A stretch of DNA of 64,000 nucleotides from Tolypeutes matacus (taxonomy: Eukaryota > Chordata > Mammalia > Cingulata > Chlamyphoridae), in assembly GCA_026826555.1 (NCBI GenBank), contig JAKSZT010053769.1, positions 9,005,842-9,069,841 on the forward strand, in the 5' to 3' direction. The notes under the pieces were generated by a model, which saw only the letters and a list, made by a program, of their open reading frames with translations, had not been told where the DNA came from and did no database searches. Below are positions 11,901-24,600 of this stretch, in pieces. The translations under genes were made by a program, and so were the position numbers. Positions within the stretch are counted from its first letter, which is position 1. Each line of letters begins with the position of its first letter.

Positions 11901-14900
11901 CATATTCTGTCTCCCAGTAACCTGTACACTAGAGTTTACCTCCATAAGTTTACTCATATTTAGTTCGTATTAGTGAGACCATACAATATTTGTCCCTTTG
12001 TGTCTGGTTTATTTCACTCACCATAATATCCTCAAGTTTCATTCATATTGTAATATGCATCTCGATTTCATTTCTTCTTAAAGCTGAATAGTATTCTGTT
12101 GTGTGATATATACCACATTTTGTTTAGCCATTCATCAGTTGATGGGCTGGTTCCCTATTTTAGCAATTGTGAATAATGCTGCTATGAACATCAGTACACA
12201 AATGTCAGTGCATGTCCTTGCTTTCAGTTCTTCTGAATATATTCCTAATATGGGATTGCTGGGTCATATGGCAGTTCTATATTCAGCTTCTTGAGATATT
12301 GCCAAACTGTCTTCCACAGAGGCTACACCATTCTACATTCCCACCAACAGTGAAAGAGTGTTCCTATTTCATTGTTTTATTAATAATGACCATTCTGTAA
12401 GGTGTGAAATGATATCTCATTGTAGTTTTGATCTGCATTTCTCTAATAGCTAGTGATGTTGAACAATTTTTCCTGTGCTTTTGGGTCATTTGTATGAAAC
12501 CACCATTCTTTATATGAGAAGTGAGGAGAGTTTCAGACTTCAAAATAGAAATTAAATTATAACTTGTTTCTATAGGTTGTATCTTTTAAGTAATGTTTCC
12601 TCTTGGGTTATCAGCATATGGTTTTGAGCCATCTTCTCAGGCCTCCAGTAAGGAATATGGTTTGGGGAAAAGCCAAAGAGCATGGATCCATTTTGCCTGC
12701 TCATCCAGAATTCTTTGTGACTTGTGACATCTCAGTTTGTAGTCTGGAGTTAGAGTCTAAGATGGAGAGAGAAGAGAGAGTGGGAGAATCATGGAAGATT
12801 GGGTCTTAGAAGATTCCTGAGAAGTCATTCAATGTCATAAAACTCTTTTTTCTTTACCCTTTTCTCCCTTTTTCCTTACTTATTGAAAATACATCTCTTA
12901 AAAACACCACTGCAGTGATATAAATTGGTTCTGTTGGGATGAGAACATGTAAACAATGAGGCAACCACAGATACATCACTGTAATGTATTGGGGATTTAC
13001 TCTCAAGAATCAGAAGTTCGTTTCTAGTCCTCACTTAGCTGCTTACTTCCTACTAGTGTGATCCTGGAAGTTTCTTAAGTCTTTGTCTTCATAGCTTTAA
13101 AACAAGAAGACTGGAAAAGATGGTCTTTAAGGATTTTTCCAGCTTTAAGATCTATACTTCCCTATAAAGGAGCCAGGACTGCTGTGTACAGGTGTCCAGA
13201 TGTGCATTGTACAACTCCAGGGGAGCAGGTCACATAGACTACAGATATGAGTGATTCAGCCCTAGAGGAGGATAACACAGCATCCCTGAGAGGAGCAGTT
13301 TTTAAATTTGTTTGAGGACAAGAAACCTCTAGAACTCTAGCAGCTCTGACTTAACCCATCAGGAGCTACATTCATCTATGTAGTTCTGATTCTTGCACAA
13401 AGGATACATCTTTGAGTCTTGGATCATATATCCACAAAAGGGAGTAATCAAAGAAACCAGAGAAGAATAGTCTATCTTATAACCAGCTCTCATTCCAGTG
13501 TTTCCTTTTCTTTGTGTTACAGTTTCAGCCTGTGGCATGTGTCTTCTGGCCTATATAGACCATGAACCCTTTGTCACCCAGACACTCTCTGGAATCATCC
13601 TTGCTGCCCATCTGTATGTCCAACCTATAACATTTCCTAAGCCCCATCCTGTCCCATTGACCTGCCCAATACTTTATCTGTGCCCTTAGGAGATGCTGTG
13701 TTATATTAATGTCTCACAAAGGGAGTCCAGTGTTTCCAAGATGAGTTATTATTCCACAGGTTGTTCAAAGGTGGTTTGCCAAAAAATATATATTTTGTGT
13801 GTTTGAATAAGCTTTGGAAACAATTAGGTTAAGCTAAGTTAAGTGAAGTTTAATATAGTGGGTGCACTGTGAGACTGGAAAACGGCAAAGAGTACATAGC
13901 ACTTCCCTGACTTAGTGATCTTCAGATGTCCCAAGACATTATTCTATGAAGAACCAGTTTGAGGAACCACTTATTTACAATTAAGGCTCTGGAAGGCAAA
14001 GTCTAAGGTCACATACTGTTAGGGGTAGAGCAAGAACTAGAGCCCAGGTCCAATATATCTGGAATTCATTGGGAACTGGTGTATTTTCTGTCTGTATTTG
14101 AAGATAGCAATCTTCATAGTGATTTTTTCTTTAAATAGTGACTTTTGAATTTATTACATAAATAAACTTAAAGTTATAAAATCCTACTTAGCCATCTAGC
14201 TTAAGGTTCTACAACCTGGCATTTGAATGTTCACAAAAAATGCAAAAAGTCACTTCTTTAACAAAACATTGAAATGGAAAGCTTTCATTTTTACCCTCAA
14301 TTTTGTTTATACTCCTCTATTAATACTTGTCTGTTTCTAGGAAAATAGGAAGCTCTTCAAAGCCCATCCTTCGCTGGATACCTGGAAGATTTACGTAGAA
14401 TTCATTGATGACATCGTGGTAGAAGGCTTTTTTCAAGCTATAATGCATGATTTAGATTTCTTCCTGATAAATACGGAGAAACAATTGAAGCCTGCACCAT
14501 TTTTTCAAGCACAAATGATCCTAATTCCCCCTGAGATTGTGTTTAAACCTTCTTTAGAAAGAGATGCTGGTGATGGATTCTATGATCTGGTAGAAGAAAT
14601 GCTATGCAATAGTTTTAGGATGTCTGCCCAGATGAAGCGAGTAGCATCACATTTGGAAATAGCAAATTATCAGGTATTTTCTGTATAAATGGGTATTAGC
14701 TTTTTGTACTAACTATTAAAAAATAAATTGGGGGTAAGAGAGAGAACAAGAAAATGAGAAGTTGGGGACAACAACATAATTTTTTATTTTCTTAGATTAC
14801 TCTCTCTTTCATCACCTGGGATGATGATATGTTTCACATAACTGATAGCACAAGATTGGTTCATTAAGTGCTTGGTTTTCCTCTCATTAGAATGATATGG

Positions 14901-15630
14901 ATAACATGTTAGGCCTGGTGGAGGCTAGGCAAGAGATAATGAACAGAGTGGTGCATGTCATCAACAAAGTCGTGGACTTCAGAAGCACTCTGGAGACCTA
15001 TGCTTACCTCTGGGTGGACGACCGAGCTGAGTTTATGAAGCATTTCCTCCTGTATGGCTATACTGCATCATCTGAGGAAACAGATGCTCATGCAAATGAA
15101 GAAATCCCTAAGCAGCCCCCAACTATTGAACAATTCAAAGAACAGGCAAGAAAAATCTTAACATTTGATGTAGTCATTGGCTTTAATTGAGTTTTTATCG
15201 TTACTGGGATTTTCTTTTCCAATTATAGATTGACATTTATGAGGCTTTGTATATTCAGATGAGCAAGTTTGATGACTTCAGAGTTTTTGATAGTTGGTTC
15301 AAGGTGGACATGAAGCCTTTCAAAGTGAGCCTGCTCAACATTATAAAGAAATGGAGCTGGATGTTTCAGGAGCATCTTTTGAGATTTGTCATCGACAGGT
15401 AGCTTTTTGTACTCTGGTATTTGGACTTATAACCTCTAACCTCTTATTGCTTTCTAAAATTGGGATATTTTAAAAGCTTAAATTAAACTGACAATTAGTA
15501 GTAGAGATAACAAACACTGCTTAATTAGGTACAGAATGAAAATAATTTCCCATCAGAAGTCTTATACTACTAAAATTTTTAATTACTTTGTGTCTGCATG
15601 TGTATATATAAATATATACACATAAATATA

Positions 15631-15661
<31 letters not shown>

Positions 15662-18600
15662 TTAACAGTCTGAATGAGCTACAAGAATTTATAAAGGAGA
15701 CAGATGCTGGCCTTCAGAAAGAATTAAGTGAAGATGATCACGATGGTCTGGTTGACATCATGGGGCATCTTCTGGCTGTGAGAAGCCGTCAGAGAGCTAC
15801 TGATGAACTCTTTGAACCACTAAAAGAAACCATTACACTTTTGAAAAGCTATGGCCAGAAGATGCCTGAGCAAGTCTATATTCAGCTGGAGGTAAGTGTA
15901 GAGGTAAAATAATGATTGCCTTATATTGAGAATCTCCTTTAGCCACATACTTTACCTGTACCCTCTTATTAACATCCTTATAATACCTATAGAATAGACA
16001 TCAATACTTTTATTCTATAGGTTAGGAATCTGAAGTTTAAAGAAATTTAATAACTTCTCAAGGTCACACAAGTAATAAGGCCAGTCAGCACTATAATCTA
16101 GGTGTGTTTCATGCCAAAATACTCTTAACTCCTATGCTCCACGGTCTTCTTATTAGAAGAGATTAGATAATAGAGAGACTTTAAGTTGTTTTTCACTCCT
16201 GAAATTTATCAAAGCTCTTCTTCATTCAAAACTGTCTGCCAGTCTTTGGAAACATATCATGGGCATGTTACTAGAGAAAAACCTGAGTTGGTGGAGAAAT
16301 TTCATGCTAACATCCTATTTTCATACTCTGGAGAGACCTCGTGGCTGCTATGTGTCAAATGATCAACAAAAGCTTTTCAGATATAACTGAAAAACCTGAT
16401 CAAAGACCTCACAGTTGAGGCTCTGTTCCCATGCCCGTATTGAGGTTCTTTGGATAATTTATATATATACATCTTCTGCCAGCTTCCAAGCTGTGCTTCC
16501 CTCTAACTTTCCAAAAGTGACTGGTGGACATATTAACCAGAAAACATGTATTCAATTCTAGTTCAGTGATCAGAGATGGCATTAAGACTTAGATTTGTTT
16601 TTAAGTACTGTACGAGTCCATCTTACCAACGTGACTTGGCAAGTTACTTTAACCCCTCAGAGCCGTCTGCTTCCTCTTTAGTAAAATATCCTTCAAGACC
16701 CTTCATCTTATTTTGTGAGAATTAAAACAACAATGTATTTACAGGTGTTCTCTGACTCTGAAGAATGTGAGTCACTACTATATATGAATTATTAAATTCT
16801 ATTTAAGAGTGAAGCTGTCCTTAGAGCTAAAAATCTTGTGGACAGATAAATACATAGCAAGACCAAGAGATGAAGTAGTTACAGTAGAACCCACTATCAG
16901 TACTTCTTGTTTATAGAAACATTTGGGTGTTCTTTGAGTCAGATCTTGGATCCTACAGTAAGTCATATAGAGACACAAATAATAATACATGTAATCAATA
17001 AGAGGGATCTTAGCCATGGCCTCCAGAATTTGCTTATGAAAGTTTGACTCTCTACCTCAGGTTATGATAGTATTGAAAATATTTGACCAACTTTTAGCTG
17101 TTTGTGTGTTACTATGTCTGTAATTCAGGCTGGTCAGGAACACAGAGACAAAGGAAAAGCCTAAAGCAGCAGGAGAAATAAGTTTCACAGGCAGTACAAG
17201 TTGCTTGGGGAAGGTGACAGTGCCTCAATTTTATTCTAATTAAAGCCACTTGAGATAATTACTATCAGTTCTCCTTCATTTTTATTAGCATTTGTAACAT
17301 TTTCCAAATACTTGTCAGTGCTTGGTTCTATGATTAAAAAAAAAATAAAAAAAAAAAACTTAGATGTGGCTGTGCCTACTAAGAGGTCAAGTGTTATTTC
17401 CTCAAAGCTGTGAGAATTTACCACCAGCAAAATGGTCTCTTGGTGCAGTGCTTCTTTAGTCTGTAGCCTACTTTCTACCCCCATTTTACTCATTTTAATT
17501 CAGTCCTTGTTGCTTCTTAACTCATCTCACTCCTCCTCATACCCCATCTACCATATACTATGAAGCTAGATTAAATTTTCTAATCTACAGGTTTTATCAA
17601 GTCTCTTTCCTGCTCAGAAACCTTTAGACAGGCCTCATCCTCCTGCATACTGTCCAGTTTCCATAAGAACACATATCCCATCCCTTCCTGCATTGGCTGC
17701 TTTACCTTACAGGAAGGATCTCAAGGGACCTCTGATCTCTGCCTGTTGAAATCCAGTCATTCCTTTGAGCCTCTGGTTCAATGTTACCTCCCCTTTGAGT
17801 GGATGGATCTTACTAGTTAGAGAGATTTTGGAGATAATTTGATCTTTTGGTTTTCAATGAAAACTCTTTTTTTCTCAAGTGCAAACTTATTTAGAATCCC
17901 AAACTATAAAGCAGGGAACAGGAGACCTGCTGTGGTTGAAAGGGGTTAAGGGCCCTGAGCCCACAATGTGACTTCTCCTTAGCTTCTCGGCAGTGGCCCC
18001 TTTGTGAACTCCATGGAATAATTAGTTTCCACAGAATGGAATTTGAAACTCAAGGTGACACTCTGTACAGATGAGGACACAGAGGCTTAAGGAGACGTAG
18101 GGTGAAAATACAAGATGGAAGGACAAGTGGATTTAGAGTGTAGTCCTCTTGGTTCCTTGGCTTGGTTCAGTTTCCTGACATGACACCATGTTGTCTCCCA
18201 TGTGTTTCTGAGTCTGTAATACATGACTGCCTTATGGAAGTTAACAAGTTCTGATATATACAATCTATGCCAGATAATAAACCAATTTACCCCCACCATA
18301 GAGGCAATTTGCCCTTAGCATACTGCAGTCTTCGCAATTGGCTGTTACTGAGTCATTCATCAAATATTTGTTGAGGGTTACAAAATGGTCTTTAGAAACT
18401 TTGATTTTTACACTTCAGCTAAACAAATAGCGTCCATCACCATGGGTGGTTTTGTATGACAAAGCAATTTCCGTGTCCCAGGAGATGACCCATAGAAACA
18501 ATGCTTTGTTAGTCTGGGTACAAGGAATGCCTTTCAACAGTAATTATGCACAACTGCTCTTCAAAGAAAATAACTTTATCCTATTTGCATTGTAGGCAGG

Positions 18601-21600
18601 GAGAGCAGAGTTCAGTTGCTACCTGAACTGCTTATTGCCTCTTTTATCCTATATCAAGTAGGAATTAACCTTCACTTCCCTTGCCCCTTCTCACTTCAAA
18701 AAATCCTAGTCCTCTAAAATAAACCTAACCCAACCGTCTAAGCTGTCCACCCAGAAAGAGTGCACACAGAGATTTGGGAGCTAGAGGAAAAGCAGGAGGA
18801 TGAGATTGATTCACAGTTTCATCCCTGCCCCTACCAGATTCAAAGCATTTTTTTTTTCATTTGCTAAATTACTTAACATGGCACACTTCCATTTCTAGTT
18901 GTTAAAGATCAGCAAAGTGTTTTCCAGAGGGCTTTAATTTTCTTCTGTCGGCAGCAAACTAATTTGGAAATTTGTGATGTTTATTTTGAAAAAGATTTTC
19001 ATCTACTCTGAGATGAAAACAACTCTGGTATATGCTTGGAAGATAGGAATCCAGAGGTACTGGTGGGTCAACCTGTCCTTCAGCCTTTTGATCACTTTAA
19101 TCTTTTTTGAATAAACACCTTAACTTATGGGAGAATGAAATGATGCCATGAGTTAGTTAGTGTAAAGAAATTAGAATTCTTTAATCCTATGGAGTTGTTT
19201 TAGGAGTTGTAGTAATTTACCACTTTGTATCTTTGTTTTTGCAGGAATTACCTGAAAAATGGGACACTACCAAAAAGATTGCAGCAACTGTCAGACATGA
19301 CGTTTCACCTCTCCATAATGCAGAAGTTGTTCTTATAAGGAAAAAATACATTTTGTTTGATGTAAGCTAGTTACCAATTTTTTATTTTTAAAGAAATTTT
19401 ATAAGGATAATTGAAGCTATTTATTGAGATTCACTTTCTGTTTTTTCTACTCTGATCAGGAAAAGCAGGCAGAGTTCAGAGAGACATTCAGGCACTATGC
19501 TCCTTTTAGCTTTCATGCAGAAAATCCGTACACAGTGCTTGATAAGGTAATGGAGACCTGAAATACCTTATGTGTATTATAATTGCTGTTTTAAAAATGA
19601 ACTTAGACACTGAGATACTGCTATAGTTTACCTTACTTTTACTATTAGTTTTAGAAATTGAGAATTAACTATTTAAATCCCAATGATAAAAATGCTTCCT
19701 AAGTAAATTAGATTGTAGATTAAATCATGTCTTTGATGATGGAGGTGGTTTTGGAAGACATGATTTTACTAGTGAAAATAGCAACTACTATTCCTACTAA
19801 ATTTTTGAGCACTTACCATATGTCAAGAACTTTGTTAATCATATCACTTACACAATTTCTCTGAATTCTTACCATGACTCTACAATGTAGCTACTACTAT
19901 TCTCCTGATTTGAGATAAAGAAACAAGCTTGTATAGGTCAGTACCTTGTTGGAGATTGCATAGTAAGTGAGGAACTAGGATTCAACTAGGAGTCAAATGT
20001 CTGATTTTTTTTTTTTTTAATCAAGAACTTTAACCATTGTACTGCTTCCCATGTGATACTAGGCTAGTAATTTTTTTTTTTTTTTTTTTTTTTTTTAAGT
20101 AAAGAAGAAAAATGTTATTTATTTTGCCAATCTGAGTGAGTTTTACACATGAAGGAGCCAGGGTTGTGGCCTGGTATACATTTATATATATATTTGCAAA
20201 GTTAAATGAATACTAAATAATGTACATAAAATTAATTCAACATGGAACATATGAACCTTTCATATAGATAAAGCTAAGCACTTTTATGATCTTGTAAACC
20301 TTTCTTGTAAAGTTATAAGTTTAATCCTTTATTTAAATATACCCACCAAAGAAACAGTCTTTCTCTGTAGGGAAAAATAGGTATGATCCATAAACCAAGA
20401 CATAAATGAGTAAATGCAAAATTAAGAACATTAAGAGTTTTGATAGAAAAAGAAGAGAGACAAACACAAACTACTTTACCTATTCCATATGCATTTGTAT
20501 GCATTGTTCTGGATTCACTAAAATTTAGTAGGAAAATTACAAAAATGGATACCACCCACTTCATGGTTGTAGGTTTCTGTTGTTGTTGGCAGTGGTGTGA
20601 GCAGATAATTGAAAAATCATGCTGAAGTTCTTTTATACTCTTGGAAGCAATGCCTGTTGGGCTAGTAATTTTTAACCATAATAAGAGAAGTCCATATTTA
20701 TCCTTAACACTGGACATAAATATTATCCAGTCTATCCTGGTCTATAATGAATAACTTTATCATCATTGACTTTAAGAATGAATATAGTAGGCAAATAATT
20801 CAAAATGTCAAGTAATTAAAACATTCATATGAGGCTCAAAATGATGTTTTAAGTTTTTATTAGCAAACAGTATTTTTGCTTTTTTTGGAATTCTTAACCT
20901 AGCAGCCAAAATGAGAAAATTACTTTGTGTAGGTTGCATTCTGGAGCTGGGAATCTGATTTCTTCATCTAGGTCACCACAAACTTCTTCCTACCTTTACT
21001 ACATGCTAGAAATAGTCTTTATTCCTGAGATTGGTGTAAAACATGCAAGCTGACAGAACTCTTTTTTTCTCTAAACTTTGGCTTGAATTTAGATTTGTTG
21101 TTTTAAACCCAATTAAAAAAAACACAAAAATTTGTAGCATATGGTCTTCTATTTCACTTGGCTGAAGAAAATTGGTTAGTATAACTCCATAATATGTTCA
21201 TTGAAAGGGAGTAGTTTAGATTATGCTAATAGAGTTTTCTTTTTTAAAAGATTGTGTCTAAATTGCAGGTGGTCTAAACAGATTGTGTGTGGGGAGACAG
21301 TCTTATTTGACTAAGCAATGTGCTGTATGTAAACATTTACTACAGTTATTTATTGAATTTTCTCATTTTCCCATTATATTATAACAATGTAGTTGCATAT
21401 TTAAAAGTCAGAGATGCTTATCCTTGTACCTACAGAATGTGTGGAGGGGTCTTTTGAATAGAGTAGGGACGGGTTAACTTTTTCTTGAACTCATATTCCT
21501 GGTGTGTTTGTTCAGCAGGCATATCTAATGTTTGACTAGTTAGACCCATCCAAAGGCATATGCTTGATTGTTCTGGTCTGGTGTGGTCGGCTCTGAGACT

Positions 21601-24600
21601 CAGGGCACCTCACTCTAAAGACAGAAACCACTGACCTTCCAGGAACGAGGGTGGTGAATCTCTCCTTTCATACTGAGATTCCCTGGAATTTACATTATGT
21701 GCAGCCATTTCTTCAAAGCCACAGAATCACAGTAATTGTTTATATATTGGCTAAACATAATTGTTTATATATTCCTAGAAATATATATTCCTAGAAATAA
21801 TCAAATTAGTATAAATAGTAGGAAAAATGATTGAGTGTACATAAAAGGGATGTTGGCTTTAGGAAGGATGGTAGACTAGATATTTTGAAAATCGTCTTTT
21901 ATAAAATAGAAGTTGAATACATGCTCACAAATGTGCAATTTTAAATGTATTGCTGAGTTCCCAAGAAAATAAAAAAAGAAATCTCTTAAGGCCAGAAAAA
22001 AAGAGAGCGCAACAGTAGCTGGAACCAGGAAGGATAGCAGAGGCAAACACAGATGCCTGTGTTGCTCTAGAGTCAAATGAAAATACCAGAAGTCTAGGAC
22101 TTTGTGATTAACTCTTCTGCTGAGAAATAGGAGATGCAGTCTGCAAAGGGAACCTGGGAGATTACCTGTCAGTCCTTGCTAAGGCTCAGAGTAGGGACAA
22201 TAAAAGGGAAAAAAAATTCTCTGGGAATTTGTAAACATAGGTCTGTTCTCACAGGACTCTATGGTTCAATTTTATGCTACCTTGATGGTTAGGGAATCTT
22301 CAGGCCAGTAAATTAAAATGGTTACAGGTAGCTCTTCTTAGAACCGGGTAGAGGGAAACCCAAATCTTCTCTGGAAGAAAGTGCTCTCAATCCAGTCTTC
22401 TCAGGATTCCAGCATATTAAATTCAGTCTAATATGAGTCTGTAATAAAAAAGCCAGTGAACATACAATCATGAATAAGAGTGATCAGGAAGAACAAGCCA
22501 GTTATAGACCCATATCAAACCTCAGATATTGGAAGACATTAATTTAAGGACATAAGGAAAATATTGAAAAATGAGCACATTCTCAGTTTTGAGAACATCA
22601 AAAATGGTCAGCTGAGTTTGAAAAGGGTCCTGATACATATGGAATTAAAAAATATAATTGTTTAAATAAAACATAGCACATGCATTTGAGAGCTAGTTAA
22701 AGCTGAAGTGAGAATTAGTGAGCTTCAAAGGACATTGATACCCACAATAAAAAATAAATAAATTTTTAAAAAAATTAAAAAAAAAAAAAAAAAAAGGACA
22801 TTGGAAGAAATCACTTAGAATTCAACAGATAGGTACAAGGAGATGGAAAACATGAAAGAGTTTAAGAGGCATGGAAGCAGTAGTTAGAATAACATCTAAC
22901 TCTCTTCAAATAAGACTCATAGAACTGTACCAAAAAGAAAAAATAGTCAATTTAAAAAAAATAAAAAGAAGTAATTTAAGAATAGAGAGATGGACAAAGC
23001 CAAATTTGGTTCTCAGAAAAGACTGATTATATTGACAAATCTCTGATGGAATGATCAAGGAGAAAAAAAGAAAAAGAAAAATTAACAGATTTAGGAATAA
23101 AATAGGGAATAATAGTACAAATAGAACAGAAATTCAAAAGATAATTGAGCATAATTAACAAGAAATGTGAAAATTTAATAAAATGAATAATTTTAAAATA
23201 TGTATAATTTACCAAAACTGTCTCAAGAAATAGTAATCCTGAATAGTCCTATAACCATTAAAAAATTTAAGCAGTAAAGAAAGAAATAAAGGAAAAATAA
23301 ACCCAGGAGATAAAAAAAATCTTCCAACAGAGAGAATATCAGGCCCTGATGGTTTCACTGGTGTACTCCAAGAAGCTTTCAAATAATAGATCTAATTCAT
23401 AGTATTCCATAGTCAGAAGAATAATGACACTCAAAAATTATTCTACTAAGCTTGTCTAACTTTGATAAAAGCACAGTATGAAAGAGGAAAACTTACAGGA
23501 CAATTTCTCTCATATACATACAGATATATAAACATGTTAAACCAAACACATTATACTAATTTATAAACAAGTTGGGTTCATTCCACAAAAACAAGTTTGA
23601 CTTAACATTAAAAATTTCAGGTAACATACTTCATTATATCAACAAATTAAAAGAGCATATCACATCATCTCAAGAGATGCAGGAAAACTATTAGATATTC
23701 GACATTCATAATCATTAGATATCATTCAGTACGCATTCATTATAAAAACTTTTAGCATACTAGGAATAGAAGACAACATTTTTAATCCATTAAAATATAA
23801 CAGAAACCCCACATAAAAATATGCATCTGTGGATGTGAAAATTCACAGTATTACCATTGCTGCTGATGGTGAAATACTGGAGAAACCTAAATGACCATCA
23901 GAAGTGGAATAAATTAGTTGTATATTCATACAATGTAGTACTATACAGTAGTAGAAGTGAGTGAACTTCACATATATCATTACGAACATATGGGTGCACC
24001 TCAAAAATATTAATTGAAAAGTCACATATATATGCGTAGTATAATACTATTCATATAAATTTCAAAACTCTCTAACAATCTAGCATTTAGCAATATATAT
24101 GTATGTATTGATAATAAAAATATAATAAATATCAAGGGAATATTAAATAAAAATTTAGCTTTGGTGGTTAAATTTGTAGTGGGAAGGAAAGAGATAAAAT
24201 TGAGAAGGGCATTAAAAGTTATTGGGGAGGGAAGCGGCTGTGGCTCAATCAGTAGGGCTCCCGTTTACCATATGGGAGGCCCCGGGTTCGGTTCCCGGGG
24301 CCTCCTGGTGAAGGCAAGCCCACCCGCACGGCGTGGTTAGCTGACCCAGCGAGCACAAGCAGCAAGGGGGGGATAAATGAATAAATAAAAAAAATAAAAT
24401 CTTAAAAAAAAAAAAAAAAAAAAATTATTGGGGAGGTAGATGTGGCTCAGTTGATTGGGCCCCCATCTACCATATGGGAGGTCCCGGGTTCGATTCCCGG
24501 GGCCTCCTGGTGAAGGCGTGCTGGCCCGTGTGGCGAGCTGGTGCAACAAAAAGAAACAAAGAGGAGAGACAATGAGACACAAAACAAACCAGGGAGCTGA

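Larger units (their letters stand above)
7152..14340 (+). other. DNAH11: DNAH11 intron, 7189 bp
   Basis: GT-AG intron. In order it holds a possible MIR (7430-7560), a 1.7 kb ancient repeat (7660-9440), a purine tract (9885-10046), one copy of a duplicated segment (10689-10832), an antisense L1 carrying a SINE (10863-12494), and the second copy of the duplication (13229-13371). The rest is unassigned. Confidence 0.8.

Noticed and set aside
15146..15190. Reading the exon on past 15145 to a stop (protein ending in ARKILTFDV...)
   Set aside because: It breaks the match with the next exon and would truncate the motor. The GC donor restores the family alignment.
20313..20717. 134-codon minus-strand ORF
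   Set aside because: No recognisable domain. AT-rich intron sequence with no splice or promoter context.
24226..24320. tRNA gene candidates from A- and B-box motifs
   Set aside because: The heads do not form complete cloverleafs and are followed by SINE bodies and A-tails, so they are SINEs and not tRNA genes.
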